From Albirhodobacter sp048262715 (GTDB taxonomy: Bacteria; Pseudomonadota; Alphaproteobacteria; Rhodobacterales; Rhodobacteraceae): a stretch of 64,000 nt of DNA. Each line of letters begins with the position of its first letter. Position 1 is the first letter of the stretch. Shown piece after piece: positions 49,845 to 58,879 of this stretch. The notes under the pieces are model-generated. The model saw only the letters and a program-made list of their open reading frames with translations, was not told the origin of the DNA and ran no database searches. The stretch spans positions 124,001 through 188,000 of the forward strand of contig JBLXEV010000004.1 in the NCBI GenBank assembly GCA_048262715.1. Direction: 5' to 3'. The translations under genes and the position numbers were made by a program.

Positions 49845-50756
49845 ATGATCCAATCAGAGAATATGCGCGGTGCGGCCTTGATGGTGGCAGCGATGGCGGG
49901 ATTTGCGCTGGAAGATATGGCGCTTAAGGCAGCGATGCGCACGGTTCCGGTTGGTGAAGCGTTGATTTTGTTCGGCCTTTTGGGAATGTGCGGCTTTATC
50001 GTGCTGGCACGGCGGCGCGGGCAGCGGGTGATCCATCCGGCGATCCGCTCGAAGGTGATGGCCCTGCGGGCCGTCTCCGAGGTGATGGGGCGGTTGGGCT
50101 ATACGCTGGCAATCGCGCTGATCCCGCTCTCGAACGCGTCGGCGATCTTGCAAGCGACGCCGTTGGTCGTTGTCGGGGCGGCAGCAATTTTCTTTGGTGA
50201 GAAAGTCGATTGGCGGCGCTGGCTGGCCGTTGGGATCGGCTTTATCGGGGTGCTGATCATCTTGCGACCGGGGGTGGAAGGGTTCAACGCGGCCTCCCTC
50301 TGGGCGGTGATCGGCATGCTGGGCTTTGCGGGGCGCGATCTGGCAACACGGGCCGCGCCGCCGATCCTGTCGAATTTCCAACTCGGGATCTATGGCTTTG
50401 CGATGCTGATCCCGACGGGGATCGTGATGTTGTTCGTTTCGGGCGGCGCGATGATGCCCGCCACGACGGAACTTATGATGATCGTCGCGGCAGCGTTTGT
50501 GGGGGTGCTGGCCTATTGGGCGCTGACCTCGGCGATGCGATTGGGCGAGATTTCCGTCGTCACCCCGTTCCGCTACACGCGCCTGCTCTTCGCGCTGATC
50601 TTGGGCGCGCTGGCCTTTGGCGAGCGGCCCGATCTGGCGATGATGATCGGCTCGGTGCTGATCGTGGGCAGCGGGATTTACACGCTGACCCATGCGCGCA
50701 GACAACCGGGCGTGGCGCCCGAAGGCGTTGACCCACGCCCGAAATCAGGCCGCTGA
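49845..50756 (+). CDS. EamA/DMT family transporter
   Basis: A 303-residue membrane protein with ten helices in two EamA halves (about 8-140 and 160-285). Features include the repeat-end motifs ASAILQATPLVVVGAAAIFFGE and SVVTPFRYTRLLFALILGALAFGE. Such proteins export amino acids or other small metabolites; the substrate is not evident. The ATG at 49845 has GGAGGA at 49835-49840; the opening to 49530 would overlap mtnP. It ends four bases before the convergent flavin reductase-like gene. Confidence 0.9.
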   Translation: MIQSENMRGAALMVAAMAGFALEDMALKAAMRTVPVGEALILFGLLGMCGFIVLARRRGQRVIHPAIRSKVMALRAVSEVMGRLGYTLAIALIPLSNASAILQATPLVVVGAAAIFFGEKVDWRRWLAVGIGFIGVLIILRPGVEGFNAASLWAVIGMLGFAGRDLATRAAPPILSNFQLGIYGFAMLIPTGIVMLFVSGGAMMPATTELMMIVAAAFVGVLAYWALTSAMRLGEISVVTPFRYTRLLFALILGALAFGERPDLAMMIGSVLIVGSGIYTLTHARRQPGVAPEGVDPRPKSGR

Positions 50757-50760
50757 GGCT

Positions 50761-51357
50761 TTAGGTCGGGCGGTCTAACTCGAAGGTCTCACGCACGGTG
50801 GCGTAATCGCGGTAGCCCAAGCGCGACAGATAGCCATGCGGAGGCGTGAAACGGCCGTCGATCAAACAATCCGGCCGGATATGAATGCCGATCGCCACGC
50901 CGATGCAGAGCGAATTCGCGTTGCCTTCCAACTCGACGATCTGGGTCATCCGGCATTCGATCGAGGCGGGGGCCTCTGCCACGCGCGGACAATCTATGGT
51001 TTCACATTCGGCAGGCGAAAGCCCCGCTGCCACGAACTCCGATTCCCCTGCGGCCAGCGGCGCGGAACTGGTGTTCATCGGGTGGATCAGGTTTGCCGAA
51101 ACGATGTTGACACAAAACACACCCGTCTCGCGGATCTGCGAGAGGGTATCCTTGCCGTCCTCGCGGTCGGGTTTGACCGAGGTCGAGGCGAACATCAGCT
51201 GCGGCGGCTCGTAAGCGCAGGCGGAGAAGAAGGAATAGGGCGCGAGATTATCGCCCAGCGTGCCGCGCGTAGAGATCCACGCAATCGGGCGCGGCGCGAT
51301 GAGGGCGTTCCACGGGTTGTGGGGGAGGCCGTGGCCATCTTCGGGGCGGTAGAACAT
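50761..51357 (-). CDS. Flavin reductase-like domain protein
   Basis: This protein of 198 residues has the FMN-binding split-barrel fold of flavin reductases: NPWNALIAPRPIAWISTRG near the N-terminus, then APYSFFSACAYEPPQLMFAS and ETGVFCVNIVS. Members reduce FMN for two-component monooxygenases or act as flavin-binding proteins of unknown use. No partner oxygenase gene is near. It is divergent from the GNAT at 51445. Confidence 0.88.
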   Translation of the reverse strand: MFYRPEDGHGLPHNPWNALIAPRPIAWISTRGTLGDNLAPYSFFSACAYEPPQLMFASTSVKPDREDGKDTLSQIRETGVFCVNIVSANLIHPMNTSSAPLAAGESEFVAAGLSPAECETIDCPRVAEAPASIECRMTQIVELEGNANSLCIGVAIGIHIRPDCLIDGRFTPPHGYLSRLGYRDYATVRETFELDRPT

Positions 51358-51444
51358 TGGGATTGCCTGTCATTTCTGCGTTGTGGGTTTGCCCTCACAG
51401 TGACGCCATGCTAGGCGCGAATCCAGACGATTCTGAGGGGGCCG

Positions 51445-51933
51445 ATGTATCAGCTAGAGGAAGAGACCGAAGCGGACTGGTGGGAAGTCGAAGCTTTATA
51501 CGATCTTTGCTTCGCGCCCGGGCGGACGGCTTTATCGTCTTATCGGCTCCGCGATGGGGTCGATAAGGTGGCTGAACTCTGTCTCGTGTTGCGCGATGAG
51601 GGCGGCGTTTTGGCCGCGGTGATCCGGTTCTGGCCCGTGCGGGTCGGCGGGCGGCGCGTGCTTTTGCTCGGGCCGGTCGCGGTGCATCCAACACGGCAGG
51701 GCGAGGGCCTCGGCGCGCTTTTGATGAGCGAAAGCCTCGGGGAGGCGCGCAAGCTGGGCTGGGAACGGGTGCTTCTGGTCGGCGACGCGCCCTATTATTC
51801 GCGCTTTGGTTTTACGAAGCTTGACCATGTCGTGATGCCGCCGCCCACAAATCCCGATCGCGTTCTTGGCCTCGAATTGCAACCAGACGCATGGGCGGGT
51901 GTCACGGGCGATGTGACCAAGTTCCACGACTGA
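51445..51933 (+). CDS. GNAT N-acetyltransferase (YhbS-like)
   Basis: A 162-residue GNAT protein. GPVAVHPTRQGEGLGALLMSE is motif A with the Q/RxxGxG/A-type acetyl-CoA loop, and PYYSRFGFTKL is the distal motif characteristic of YhbS. The substrate is unknown. It precedes the EcsC gene by about 80 bases on the same strand. Confidence 0.87.
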   Translation: MYQLEEETEADWWEVEALYDLCFAPGRTALSSYRLRDGVDKVAELCLVLRDEGGVLAAVIRFWPVRVGGRRVLLLGPVAVHPTRQGEGLGALLMSESLGEARKLGWERVLLVGDAPYYSRFGFTKLDHVVMPPPTNPDRVLGLELQPDAWAGVTGDVTKFHD

Positions 51934-52014
51934 TCGGCGACCTTTGATGCCCTTGCCCTTTCCAAAGTGGCCATGCCTCCCCATATCGAGTGGAGCAAAT
52001 CTGCGGAGGCTTTG

Positions 52015-52776
52015 ATGGCGGATCCTGAAATTCTGATGCCAGTGACAAATCCTGCGGTGACGCGGGAGCTGGAGGCCTTGGCAGCCCGCCACCGCAACGC
52101 GAGCGGCGTGGGGATGCAGGTTTTGACCTATCTCGGCGGATCGGCGGAGACGCTGATGAGCAAACTTCCCGCCCCTGTGCGCGACGGGCTGGAGGGGGCC
52201 ACCGCCCGCGCGCTGGAGAATGCCTTCGATCTGGCGCAGCGCTCACGCGGGACGGTCTCGGATCGCCCGGATTGGATGAACACCGCGCTTTCCACCGCGA
52301 TGGGTGTTGTCGGCGGCGCAGGCGGAATCGCGACCTCATTGGCCGAGGTGCCCTTTACCGTGACGGTGCTTTTACGCTCGATCCAAGGTATCGCGCAGGA
52401 ATTCGGTTTCGATCCCGCCACGCAAGAGGTGCGGGTGGAATGCCTGCGGGTGTTTGCCAGCGCGGGGCCGATGGCGAAGGATGACGGCGCGGATATGGCG
52501 TTTGTCGCGGCCAAGGTCACGATCACGGGGCAAGGTCTGCAAGGGCTGATTTCGAAGGTCGCGCCGAAGCTTGCGGGGGTGCTGGGGCAAAAGCTTGCGG
52601 CACAGGCAGCGCCCGTTCTCGGGGCGGTGGCGGGGGCTGCGGTGAATTACTCCTTCACCAGCTATTATCAGGAGATCGCGCGGGTGCATTTCGGCCTCAA
52701 AGCGCTGGCACGGGATCGCGGCTTGGACGAAGGGCTGATGCGCGAAGAGCTGATCGCACGGATCGCCAAGCGCTGA
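52015..52776 (+). CDS. EcsC family protein
   Basis: A 253-residue protein with the EcsC domain over most of its length. It is Ala/Gly-rich, with hydrophobic patches (MGVVGGAGGIATSLAEVPFTV and AAPVLGAVAGAAVNYSFTSYY) that suggest membrane association. The Bacillus EcsC is linked to the Ecs exporter, but in proteobacteria the role is unknown. The ATG at 52015 has a strong GGAGG at 52005-52009; the upstream GTG 51967 and ATG 51973 lack one. Confidence 0.83.
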   Translation: MADPEILMPVTNPAVTRELEALAARHRNASGVGMQVLTYLGGSAETLMSKLPAPVRDGLEGATARALENAFDLAQRSRGTVSDRPDWMNTALSTAMGVVGGAGGIATSLAEVPFTVTVLLRSIQGIAQEFGFDPATQEVRVECLRVFASAGPMAKDDGADMAFVAAKVTITGQGLQGLISKVAPKLAGVLGQKLAAQAAPVLGAVAGAAVNYSFTSYYQEIARVHFGLKALARDRGLDEGLMREELIARIAKR

Positions 52777-52883
52777 GATCTGAAATTTTGCCCTATGCGC
52801 CCTGCGCAGTCGAACGCGGGGCAGGGCTGTGTTATCTTGCAATTGCCGCGCAACCGAATATCTCAGGCTGCAAGGAGAGATAG

Positions 52884-53360
52884 ATGATCCGATATGCGCT
52901 CAAATGTGCTGCGGGGCACGGCTTTGAAAGCTGGTTCGCTTCTGCGGATGCCTATGACAAACTCGCGCAGGCGGGGATGATTTCGTGCAGCCAATGCGGA
53001 TCGACCGAGGTCGAGAAAACCTTGATGGCGCCCGCGCTGGGGCAAGGCGGCAAGAAGCACGCCGCTCCTGCACGCGGTGCGGAGGCCGCACCAAGCAACG
53101 CGCCACAGGTGGCCGGCGCGGCAGCGATGTCGCGCGAAGCCCAATTGGAAACCGCGCTGGCCAAACTGCGGCAAGAGGTCGAGGCAAATTCCAGCTACGT
53201 TGGCGGCAATTTCGCCAAAGAGGCGCGGGCGATGCACGATGGCACTGCGCCCGAGCGGGCGATCTACGGCGAGGCGAAGCCCGAGGAGGCGCGCCAACTG
53301 ATTGAGGATGGCGTGCCAGTCATGCCGCTGCCCTTTATTCCCAAGCGCAAGACGAACTAG
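52884..53360 (+). CDS. DUF1178 family protein
   Basis: This is a 158-residue protein with an N-terminal zinc-ribbon-like part, C8 plus H12 and the pair C35/C38 in SCSQCGST, then an Ala-rich linker and a helical C-terminal domain (EANSSYVGGNFAKEARAMHDG). DUF1178 proteins are widespread in alphaproteobacteria and uncharacterised. It ends six bases before the convergent pyruvate-kinase-like gene, without a terminator between. Confidence 0.88.
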   Translation: MIRYALKCAAGHGFESWFASADAYDKLAQAGMISCSQCGSTEVEKTLMAPALGQGGKKHAAPARGAEAAPSNAPQVAGAAAMSREAQLETALAKLRQEVEANSSYVGGNFAKEARAMHDGTAPERAIYGEAKPEEARQLIEDGVPVMPLPFIPKRKTN

Positions 53361-53366
53361 CCCTCA

Positions 53367-54860
53367 TTAGGCCTCGTGCCAAAGATTGAGCATGCCCAGA
53401 CGCGAGGAATGCTTAGTCTGATAGCGGTCCATCCGCTCCAGCTGCGCGCGTAGATAACGCACCGTGCCGACGATATGCGGGCCTTTCCCCAGCATCACAC
53501 ATTCGGCACGTTGGCTCATCGCGGCGTCATGGCTCTCAACGCGGCTCGGTGTGCCGTCTTGTAGCATTCCGTCGAGCACCTGCGTCGCCCAGACGACGGG
53601 AACCTCCGCCGCTTCGCAGAGCCACAGCAGCTCCTCCTGTATCTCCCAGAGCCGCTCTATGCCAATATCATCTGCCAGATCACTGCGCGCGATCATCACC
53701 CCGACAGGCACCCGCCCGCCCGCCGCGACAATTAACTCCGGCAGGTTGCGCAGGGCCGCAGGGGTCTCGATCCGCAGCATGATCGCGGGCAGGTCCTGAC
53801 GCCCGCAGGCCTGTGCAGCGATCTCCATTGCGGAGATCAGCGCCGCGATATCCTCAACCGTCTGCACAAAGCCAAATCCGATCACATCGGCATAGCGCAT
53901 CGCGTGGCCAAGCGCCTCGATATCCCATTGCGTGAGGGCAGGGATCGAGAGATCGACCTGCGGCAGGCTGATCGTGCGGCCGGGTTTCAGGCGCAGGCCT
54001 TTGGGCCGCAACATTTGCACCTCGCACAGTGCCCGCCCGTCCTCCACTTCGGTGACCAGCGCACGGAGCTTGCCCTGATCAATGCGGACTTCCGAGCCGA
54101 CTTTGAGATGCGCGAGCACCTCAGGATGCGTCAGCGTGACCTCCGGCGCGCGCAATCTGCGCCGCGCCTTGCCGCGTGTGAGATCCCGACTGAGGTAAAA
54201 CTCGCCGCCCTGATGCAGGCGGGGCGCATCAATCTGCACCTCGTTGAGCCTGATTTCCGGTCCGCGCAGATCGAATTGCAGCTTGCGGCCCTTGGCGGCC
54301 AGCGCCTCCCACGTTTCTGGCCCGTCGCAGCCGCCATCAATCCGCAGGCAATCGGCACCTGCGGTGATAATCTCGGAGGTCAAGTCCGTATCGGCGGCCT
54401 GAGCGGGCAGGGTGACCATGATTCGTGTGCCACTCGCATCAGATGCCCCGAACAGCGCATCGCGCCGTGCTTTGAGCCGGGCGGGACCTGCGGCGAAAAT
54501 CTCTGCGGGGGGGAATTCGATCGTGAGGCTGGGAGAGGCGCCCTCTTCGCCGATCAGCGCGAGCGCCGCCAGCACGGCATCCAGCGAGGGGCGCACATGC
54601 GCTTCCGCGCGGCTCATCGAAGAGAGGCCAAGCGCCGTCAGTCTCGGCTGGAATGGGGCCAGATCGCCGCGCCGAAAGGCGAGGTAATCCGCCAGGTTCC
54701 GGGCGGAGTCCTGAAATTCTGGCCGCGCAATTCCGCTTTGCCAGCGTGTGAACTTCAGCTTTGCGCGCCGGGCCATATCCTCACGGATTTCCAGCAGGGC
54801 GGTGTGAAGGCCGCGCGCCTCGGCGCGGCGCTCTGCGGCGTCAATTTCAAAACGGGTCAT
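53367..54860 (-). CDS. Pyruvate kinase-like protein with altered active site
   Basis: A 497-residue protein. After an N-terminal extension of about 140 residues it shows a pyruvate kinase barrel (about 144-470): TRIMVTLPAQ, RGPEIRL at 199-205, VGVMIARSDLADDIG at 386-400 and PVVWATQVLDGM at 421-432. Several key positions differ. The NFSHG loop reads DGGCDG, the catalytic lysine in KIEN is Arg363 (LRIET), and MLSGET is MLGKGP. The C-terminal domain of true enzymes is missing. It is therefore doubtful as a pyruvate kinase. It is divergent from lysC with 287 bases between. Confidence 0.75.
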   Translation of the reverse strand: MTRFEIDAAERRAEARGLHTALLEIREDMARRAKLKFTRWQSGIARPEFQDSARNLADYLAFRRGDLAPFQPRLTALGLSSMSRAEAHVRPSLDAVLAALALIGEEGASPSLTIEFPPAEIFAAGPARLKARRDALFGASDASGTRIMVTLPAQAADTDLTSEIITAGADCLRIDGGCDGPETWEALAAKGRKLQFDLRGPEIRLNEVQIDAPRLHQGGEFYLSRDLTRGKARRRLRAPEVTLTHPEVLAHLKVGSEVRIDQGKLRALVTEVEDGRALCEVQMLRPKGLRLKPGRTISLPQVDLSIPALTQWDIEALGHAMRYADVIGFGFVQTVEDIAALISAMEIAAQACGRQDLPAIMLRIETPAALRNLPELIVAAGGRVPVGVMIARSDLADDIGIERLWEIQEELLWLCEAAEVPVVWATQVLDGMLQDGTPSRVESHDAAMSQRAECVMLGKGPHIVGTVRYLRAQLERMDRYQTKHSSRLGMLNLWHEA

Positions 54861-55147
54861 CTGGCCCTCCTCGCTATCTCCCCTGATCTAAGGGTGTCTT
54901 GCGACAGACGCGTGACGCAGATGTGACGACTGCGCAACCTTGCCGTGTGGGGCTGGCATGTGGGATTGGGCGATATACGCCGCGCGCGCATCAACCGGAC
55001 TTTCCACGCGGGCAGCGATGCAATGTTTGGTGGGGCAAAGATCGGCAAGGCGCAGAGTCAGCATTGCCCTTGCAAGCGCCCCCCCCATCCGCTAGCAGGC
55101 TTTTGATTGTTTTCCGGGGCCGGTCCCGGTTGCTTTGGGGGGTTGTC

Positions 55148-56407
55148 ATGCCGCTTCTCGTTATGAAATTCGGTGGCACTTCGGTGGCCGATCTCGACCG
55201 CATCAAAAATGCGGCTGCGAAGGTCAAACGCGAAGTCGATCGCGGATATAATGTGATCGTGATCGTTTCTGCGATGTCAGGGAAAACCAACGAATTGGTG
55301 GGCTGGGTCGAGCAGACCTCGCCGCTGTTCGATGCGCGCGAATATGACGCGATTGTCTCGTCTGGTGAGAATGTCACCGCTGGGCTGATGGCGCTGACCT
55401 TGCAAGAGATGAGCGTTCCGGCACGGAGCTGGCAGGGCTGGCAAGTGCCGATCAACACCACCTCGGCGCATTCGGCGGCCCGTTTCGTGTCGATCCCGCG
55501 TGATAATCTCGACGCCAAATTCGATGAGGGCATGCGCGTGGCCGTTGTCGCGGGCTTCCAAGGCTTGTCGCCGGAAGGCCGGATCACCACGCTGGGCCGT
55601 GGCGGCTCTGATACCACGGCTGTCGCCTTCGCCGCTGCGTTTGAGGCGGAACGTTGCGATATCTACACCGATGTGGATGGCGTCTACACCACCGATCCGC
55701 GGATCAGCCAGAAGGCCCGCAAGCTCGATAAGATCGCCTTCGAGGAGATGCTGGAGCTGGCTTCCTTGGGCGCGAAAGTCTTGCAGACCCGCTCTGTTGA
55801 ATTGGCGATGCGCTATAATGTGCGTCTGCGTGTGCTATCCTCGTTTGAGGATACCGACGAAACTTCTGGAACCCTTGTTTGCGGTGAGGATGAACTCATG
55901 GAATCGAAAGTTGTCTCCGGCGTAGCCTATTCGCGCGATGAAGCGAAAATGACTCTCGTGACGGTCGAGGATCGTCCGGGGATTGCCTCTGCCATCTTCG
56001 GGCCGCTCTCCGATGCGGGTGTGAACGTCGATATGATCGTTCAGAACATCTCCGAGCGCGACTATGAAGGTCACGCAGGGGCTGTCACGGATATGACCTT
56101 CTCCTGCCCCATCAATCAGGTCGCGCGGGCGCAAAAAGCGATGGAAGATGCCAAAGCGGCAGGCAAGATCGGCTATGACGATCTGGTCATTGATACCGAT
56201 GTGGCGAAGGTTTCCGTGGTCGGTATCGGGATGCGCTCGCATACGGGTGTCGCAGCGATGATGTTTAAGGCGCTTTCGGCTGAAAACGTGAACATCAAAG
56301 TTATCGCAACCTCCGAGATCAAAATTTCGGTGCTGATCGACCGGAAATATATGGAATTGGCCGTGCAGGCGCTCCATGATGCATTTGAATTGGAAAAGGC
56401 GGTCTAA
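55148..56407 (+). CDS. lysC: Aspartate kinase
   Basis: This enzyme of 419 residues phosphorylates aspartate, the first step to lysine, threonine and methionine. KFGGTS is at 7-12, GRGGSDTTA in the kinase domain, and two ACT domains for feedback control lie at about 265-419. The length suits the stand-alone class. The start at 55148 has GGGGGG upstream; the longer opening from 54899 is out of family. ptsP follows on the same strand. Confidence 0.96.
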   Translation: MPLLVMKFGGTSVADLDRIKNAAAKVKREVDRGYNVIVIVSAMSGKTNELVGWVEQTSPLFDAREYDAIVSSGENVTAGLMALTLQEMSVPARSWQGWQVPINTTSAHSAARFVSIPRDNLDAKFDEGMRVAVVAGFQGLSPEGRITTLGRGGSDTTAVAFAAAFEAERCDIYTDVDGVYTTDPRISQKARKLDKIAFEEMLELASLGAKVLQTRSVELAMRYNVRLRVLSSFEDTDETSGTLVCGEDELMESKVVSGVAYSRDEAKMTLVTVEDRPGIASAIFGPLSDAGVNVDMIVQNISERDYEGHAGAVTDMTFSCPINQVARAQKAMEDAKAAGKIGYDDLVIDTDVAKVSVVGIGMRSHTGVAAMMFKALSAENVNIKVIATSEIKISVLIDRKYMELAVQALHDAFELEKAV

Positions 56408-56503
56408 TCAGACCGTTGATTGACCTGAACCGGATCTGGGTGTTTGGCGGACGCGCCTGACAACCTCAAGTTGCGGACGGGTCGGGAGGGGACGGCAACG
56501 CCG

Positions 56504-58753
56504 ATGACCGAACGCAGCGAGAGCGACAGCCGTAAATTACTGCGGCGTCTTCGCGACTCCCTTGCCACCCCCGGTGGCGGGCAGGATCGGCTGGACCGGA
56601 TCACAACTTTGATCGCCGATTCGATGCGCACTCATGTGTGCTCGATCTATCTTTTCCGCGATCCTGAAACGCTTGAACTCTGCGCCACAGAGGGCTTGAA
56701 GGCCGAGGCCGTCCATCAGACGCGGATGCGGATGGGTGAGGGGCTTGTAGGGCGCGTCGCGCGCTCTGGCCAAGCGATCAACACGGGCGATGCCCCGTCT
56801 GAGCAGGGCTTCCGCTATATGCCAGAGACGGGCGAGGAGATTTACTCCGCCTTTCTCGGTGTTCCGATCCAGCGCGTTGGCGAAAAGCTTGGCGTTCTCG
56901 TCGTGCAATCACGCGAGGCGCGGCAATATTCCGAAGATGAAGTGTATGGCCTCGAAGTCGTCGCGATGGTTCTGGCCGAGATGACGGAACTGGGGGCTTT
57001 CATCAACGATGGTGAAACCTTGGGCGCGCAGCATAACCATCCGCTGATGATCAAAGGCGGGACGGCGCAGGAGGGCGTCGCAGAGGGCCATGTTTGGCTG
57101 CATGAGCCGCGCGTGGTCGTCACCAACCCTGTCGGAGATGATCCCGAGACGGAGGAGGCGCGGCTCACAGAAGCCATCGAGGTGTTGCGCAGCCAGATCG
57201 ACGAGATGCTCGCGGCTTCCGCCTCCTTGGACAAAGACCATCGCGCCGTGCTGGAAACCTACCGGATGTTTGCGCATTCGCGTGGCTGGTTGCGCCGCAT
57301 GTGCGAAGATATTCAGCGCGGGCTTTCGGCGGAAGCGGCCGTGGAAAAAGAGCAATCCGCGAACCGGACGAAACTGGAGCAATCTCCCGATCCCTACCTG
57401 CGCGAACGGCTCAACGATCTCGACGATCTGTCGCATCGTCTGCTGCGAATCCTGACGGGGCAGGGGCAGGATACCGGCGCGGAGATGCCAGCCGATCCGG
57501 TGCTCGTTGCCCGCAATATCGGCCCTGCCGAGCTGCTGGAATATGGCCGCCGTCTCAAAGGGGTCGTGCTGGAGGAGGGCTCCGTCGGCTCGCATGCGGC
57601 CATTGTCGCACGGGCGCTGACGATTCCGCTGGTGATCAACGCGAAACGCATCACGACCGAAGCGCTCAACGGCAATGCGATCCTTGTCGATGGTGATCAG
57701 GGCATCGTGCATCTGCGCCCCGAGGAAAGCGTTGCGAAGGCGTTCCGCGAGGGCATCGCGATGCAGGCGGAGGCCCAGAGTCGTTACGCCAGCCTGCGGG
57801 ATCTGCCAGCGCAGGCCCTGTGCGGCGAGACGATCAATCTGATGATGAATGCGGGGCTGATGGCGGATCTGCCGTCGCTGGAAGGCTCTGGCGCGGAGGG
57901 AGTTGGCCTCTATCGCACAGAGCTGCAGTTCCTCACCCGCACCCGTGTTCCCTCGCGGGGTGACCTTGCGGCGCTTTATGCGCGGGTCATGGATGCGGCG
58001 AAGGGTAAGCGGGTGAATTTCCGCACCCTCGACATCGGGTCCGATAAAGTCTTGCCCTATATGAAACCGCAGGACGAGCCCAACCCCGCAATGGGCTGGC
58101 GCGCGATCCGTGTCGGGCTCGATAAGCCAGGCGTGTTGCGGATGCAGCTCCAAGCGCTGCTGCGCGCGGCCAATGGGCGCCCGCTTTCGGTGATGTTCCC
58201 CTTCGTCGCCACGCCGAGTGAATTCTTCGCAGCGCGGGATGTCTTTTACAGAGAGATTGATCGCGAGGGCAGCCGTGGCCGTGCCTTGCCCAGCTCGGTC
58301 AGGGTCGGCGCGATGCTGGAAACACCCTCGCTCGCGTTTGCACCGGATAGTTTCTTTAAGGCCTGCGATTTCATTTCCATCGGCGGCAACGACCTCAAGC
58401 AGTTCTTCTTCGCGGCGGACCGTGAGAACGAGCGGGTACGGCGGCGCTATGATACGTTGGATGTCAGCTTCCTGACCTTCCTTGAGAAGATCATCGGCCG
58501 CTGTGCCGCCTCCGATACCACGCTTTCGTTCTGTGGAGAGGATGCGGGCCGACCCGTTGAGGCGCTGACCTTCGCGGCACTGGGGTTCCGCAACCTCTCG
58601 ATGCGACCTGCCTCTATCGGCCCGATCAAGCACTTGATCCGGCGCACCAATTTGACGGATCTGAAAGAGGTCATCAATGAGGCGCGCGCAACGGGCGCCC
58701 AAAGCGTGCGCCCTGCCGTATTGCACTATCTCGCACAGGCCAAAAGCCGCTGA
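56504..58753 (+). CDS. ptsP: PtsP, nitrogen-PTS enzyme I (GAF domain)
   Basis: A 749-residue enzyme that takes phosphate from PEP and passes it to NPr. An N-terminal GAF domain (about 25-165, RITTLIADSMRTHVCSIYLF) is followed by the enzyme I body with the phosphorylated His364 in GSVGSHAAIVARAL. The C-terminal PEP-binding barrel ends with the active cysteine in SFCGEDAGR. The start could be TTG 56444 (20 residues more) or ATG 56504; MTERSESDSRKLLRRLRD matches family N-termini better. A bidirectional terminator follows. Confidence 0.93.
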   Translation: MTERSESDSRKLLRRLRDSLATPGGGQDRLDRITTLIADSMRTHVCSIYLFRDPETLELCATEGLKAEAVHQTRMRMGEGLVGRVARSGQAINTGDAPSEQGFRYMPETGEEIYSAFLGVPIQRVGEKLGVLVVQSREARQYSEDEVYGLEVVAMVLAEMTELGAFINDGETLGAQHNHPLMIKGGTAQEGVAEGHVWLHEPRVVVTNPVGDDPETEEARLTEAIEVLRSQIDEMLAASASLDKDHRAVLETYRMFAHSRGWLRRMCEDIQRGLSAEAAVEKEQSANRTKLEQSPDPYLRERLNDLDDLSHRLLRILTGQGQDTGAEMPADPVLVARNIGPAELLEYGRRLKGVVLEEGSVGSHAAIVARALTIPLVINAKRITTEALNGNAILVDGDQGIVHLRPEESVAKAFREGIAMQAEAQSRYASLRDLPAQALCGETINLMMNAGLMADLPSLEGSGAEGVGLYRTELQFLTRTRVPSRGDLAALYARVMDAAKGKRVNFRTLDIGSDKVLPYMKPQDEPNPAMGWRAIRVGLDKPGVLRMQLQALLRAANGRPLSVMFPFVATPSEFFAARDVFYREIDREGSRGRALPSSVRVGAMLETPSLAFAPDSFFKACDFISIGGNDLKQFFFAADRENERVRRRYDTLDVSFLTFLEKIIGRCAASDTTLSFCGEDAGRPVEALTFAALGFRNLSMRPASIGPIKHLIRRTNLTDLKEVINEARATGAQSVRPAVLHYLAQAKSR

Positions 58754-58822
58754 TCAAGCTCATCGGGGGCGGTTGTATCAGCCCTCCGTTGTGTATCCAG
58801 ATCGTGCGCCCCGACAAAGACA

Positions 58823-58856
58823 AAACGGCCCCGCATGACATCATGCGGGGCCGTTT
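58823..58856. terminator. Bidirectional intrinsic terminator between ptsP and the RND genes
   Basis: AAACGGCCCCGCATGA (58823-58838) pairs perfectly with TCATGCGGGGCCGTTT (58841-58856) around two bases, with A and T tracts on the two sides. Both convergent units end here. Confidence 0.88.
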
Positions 58857-58879
58857 CACATCTTAGGTAGACTGATCGC

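Noticed and set aside
55080..55147. Possible riboswitch or attenuator before lysC
   Set aside because: The leader is short and G-rich and shows no lysine riboswitch core or leader peptide with lysine codons.
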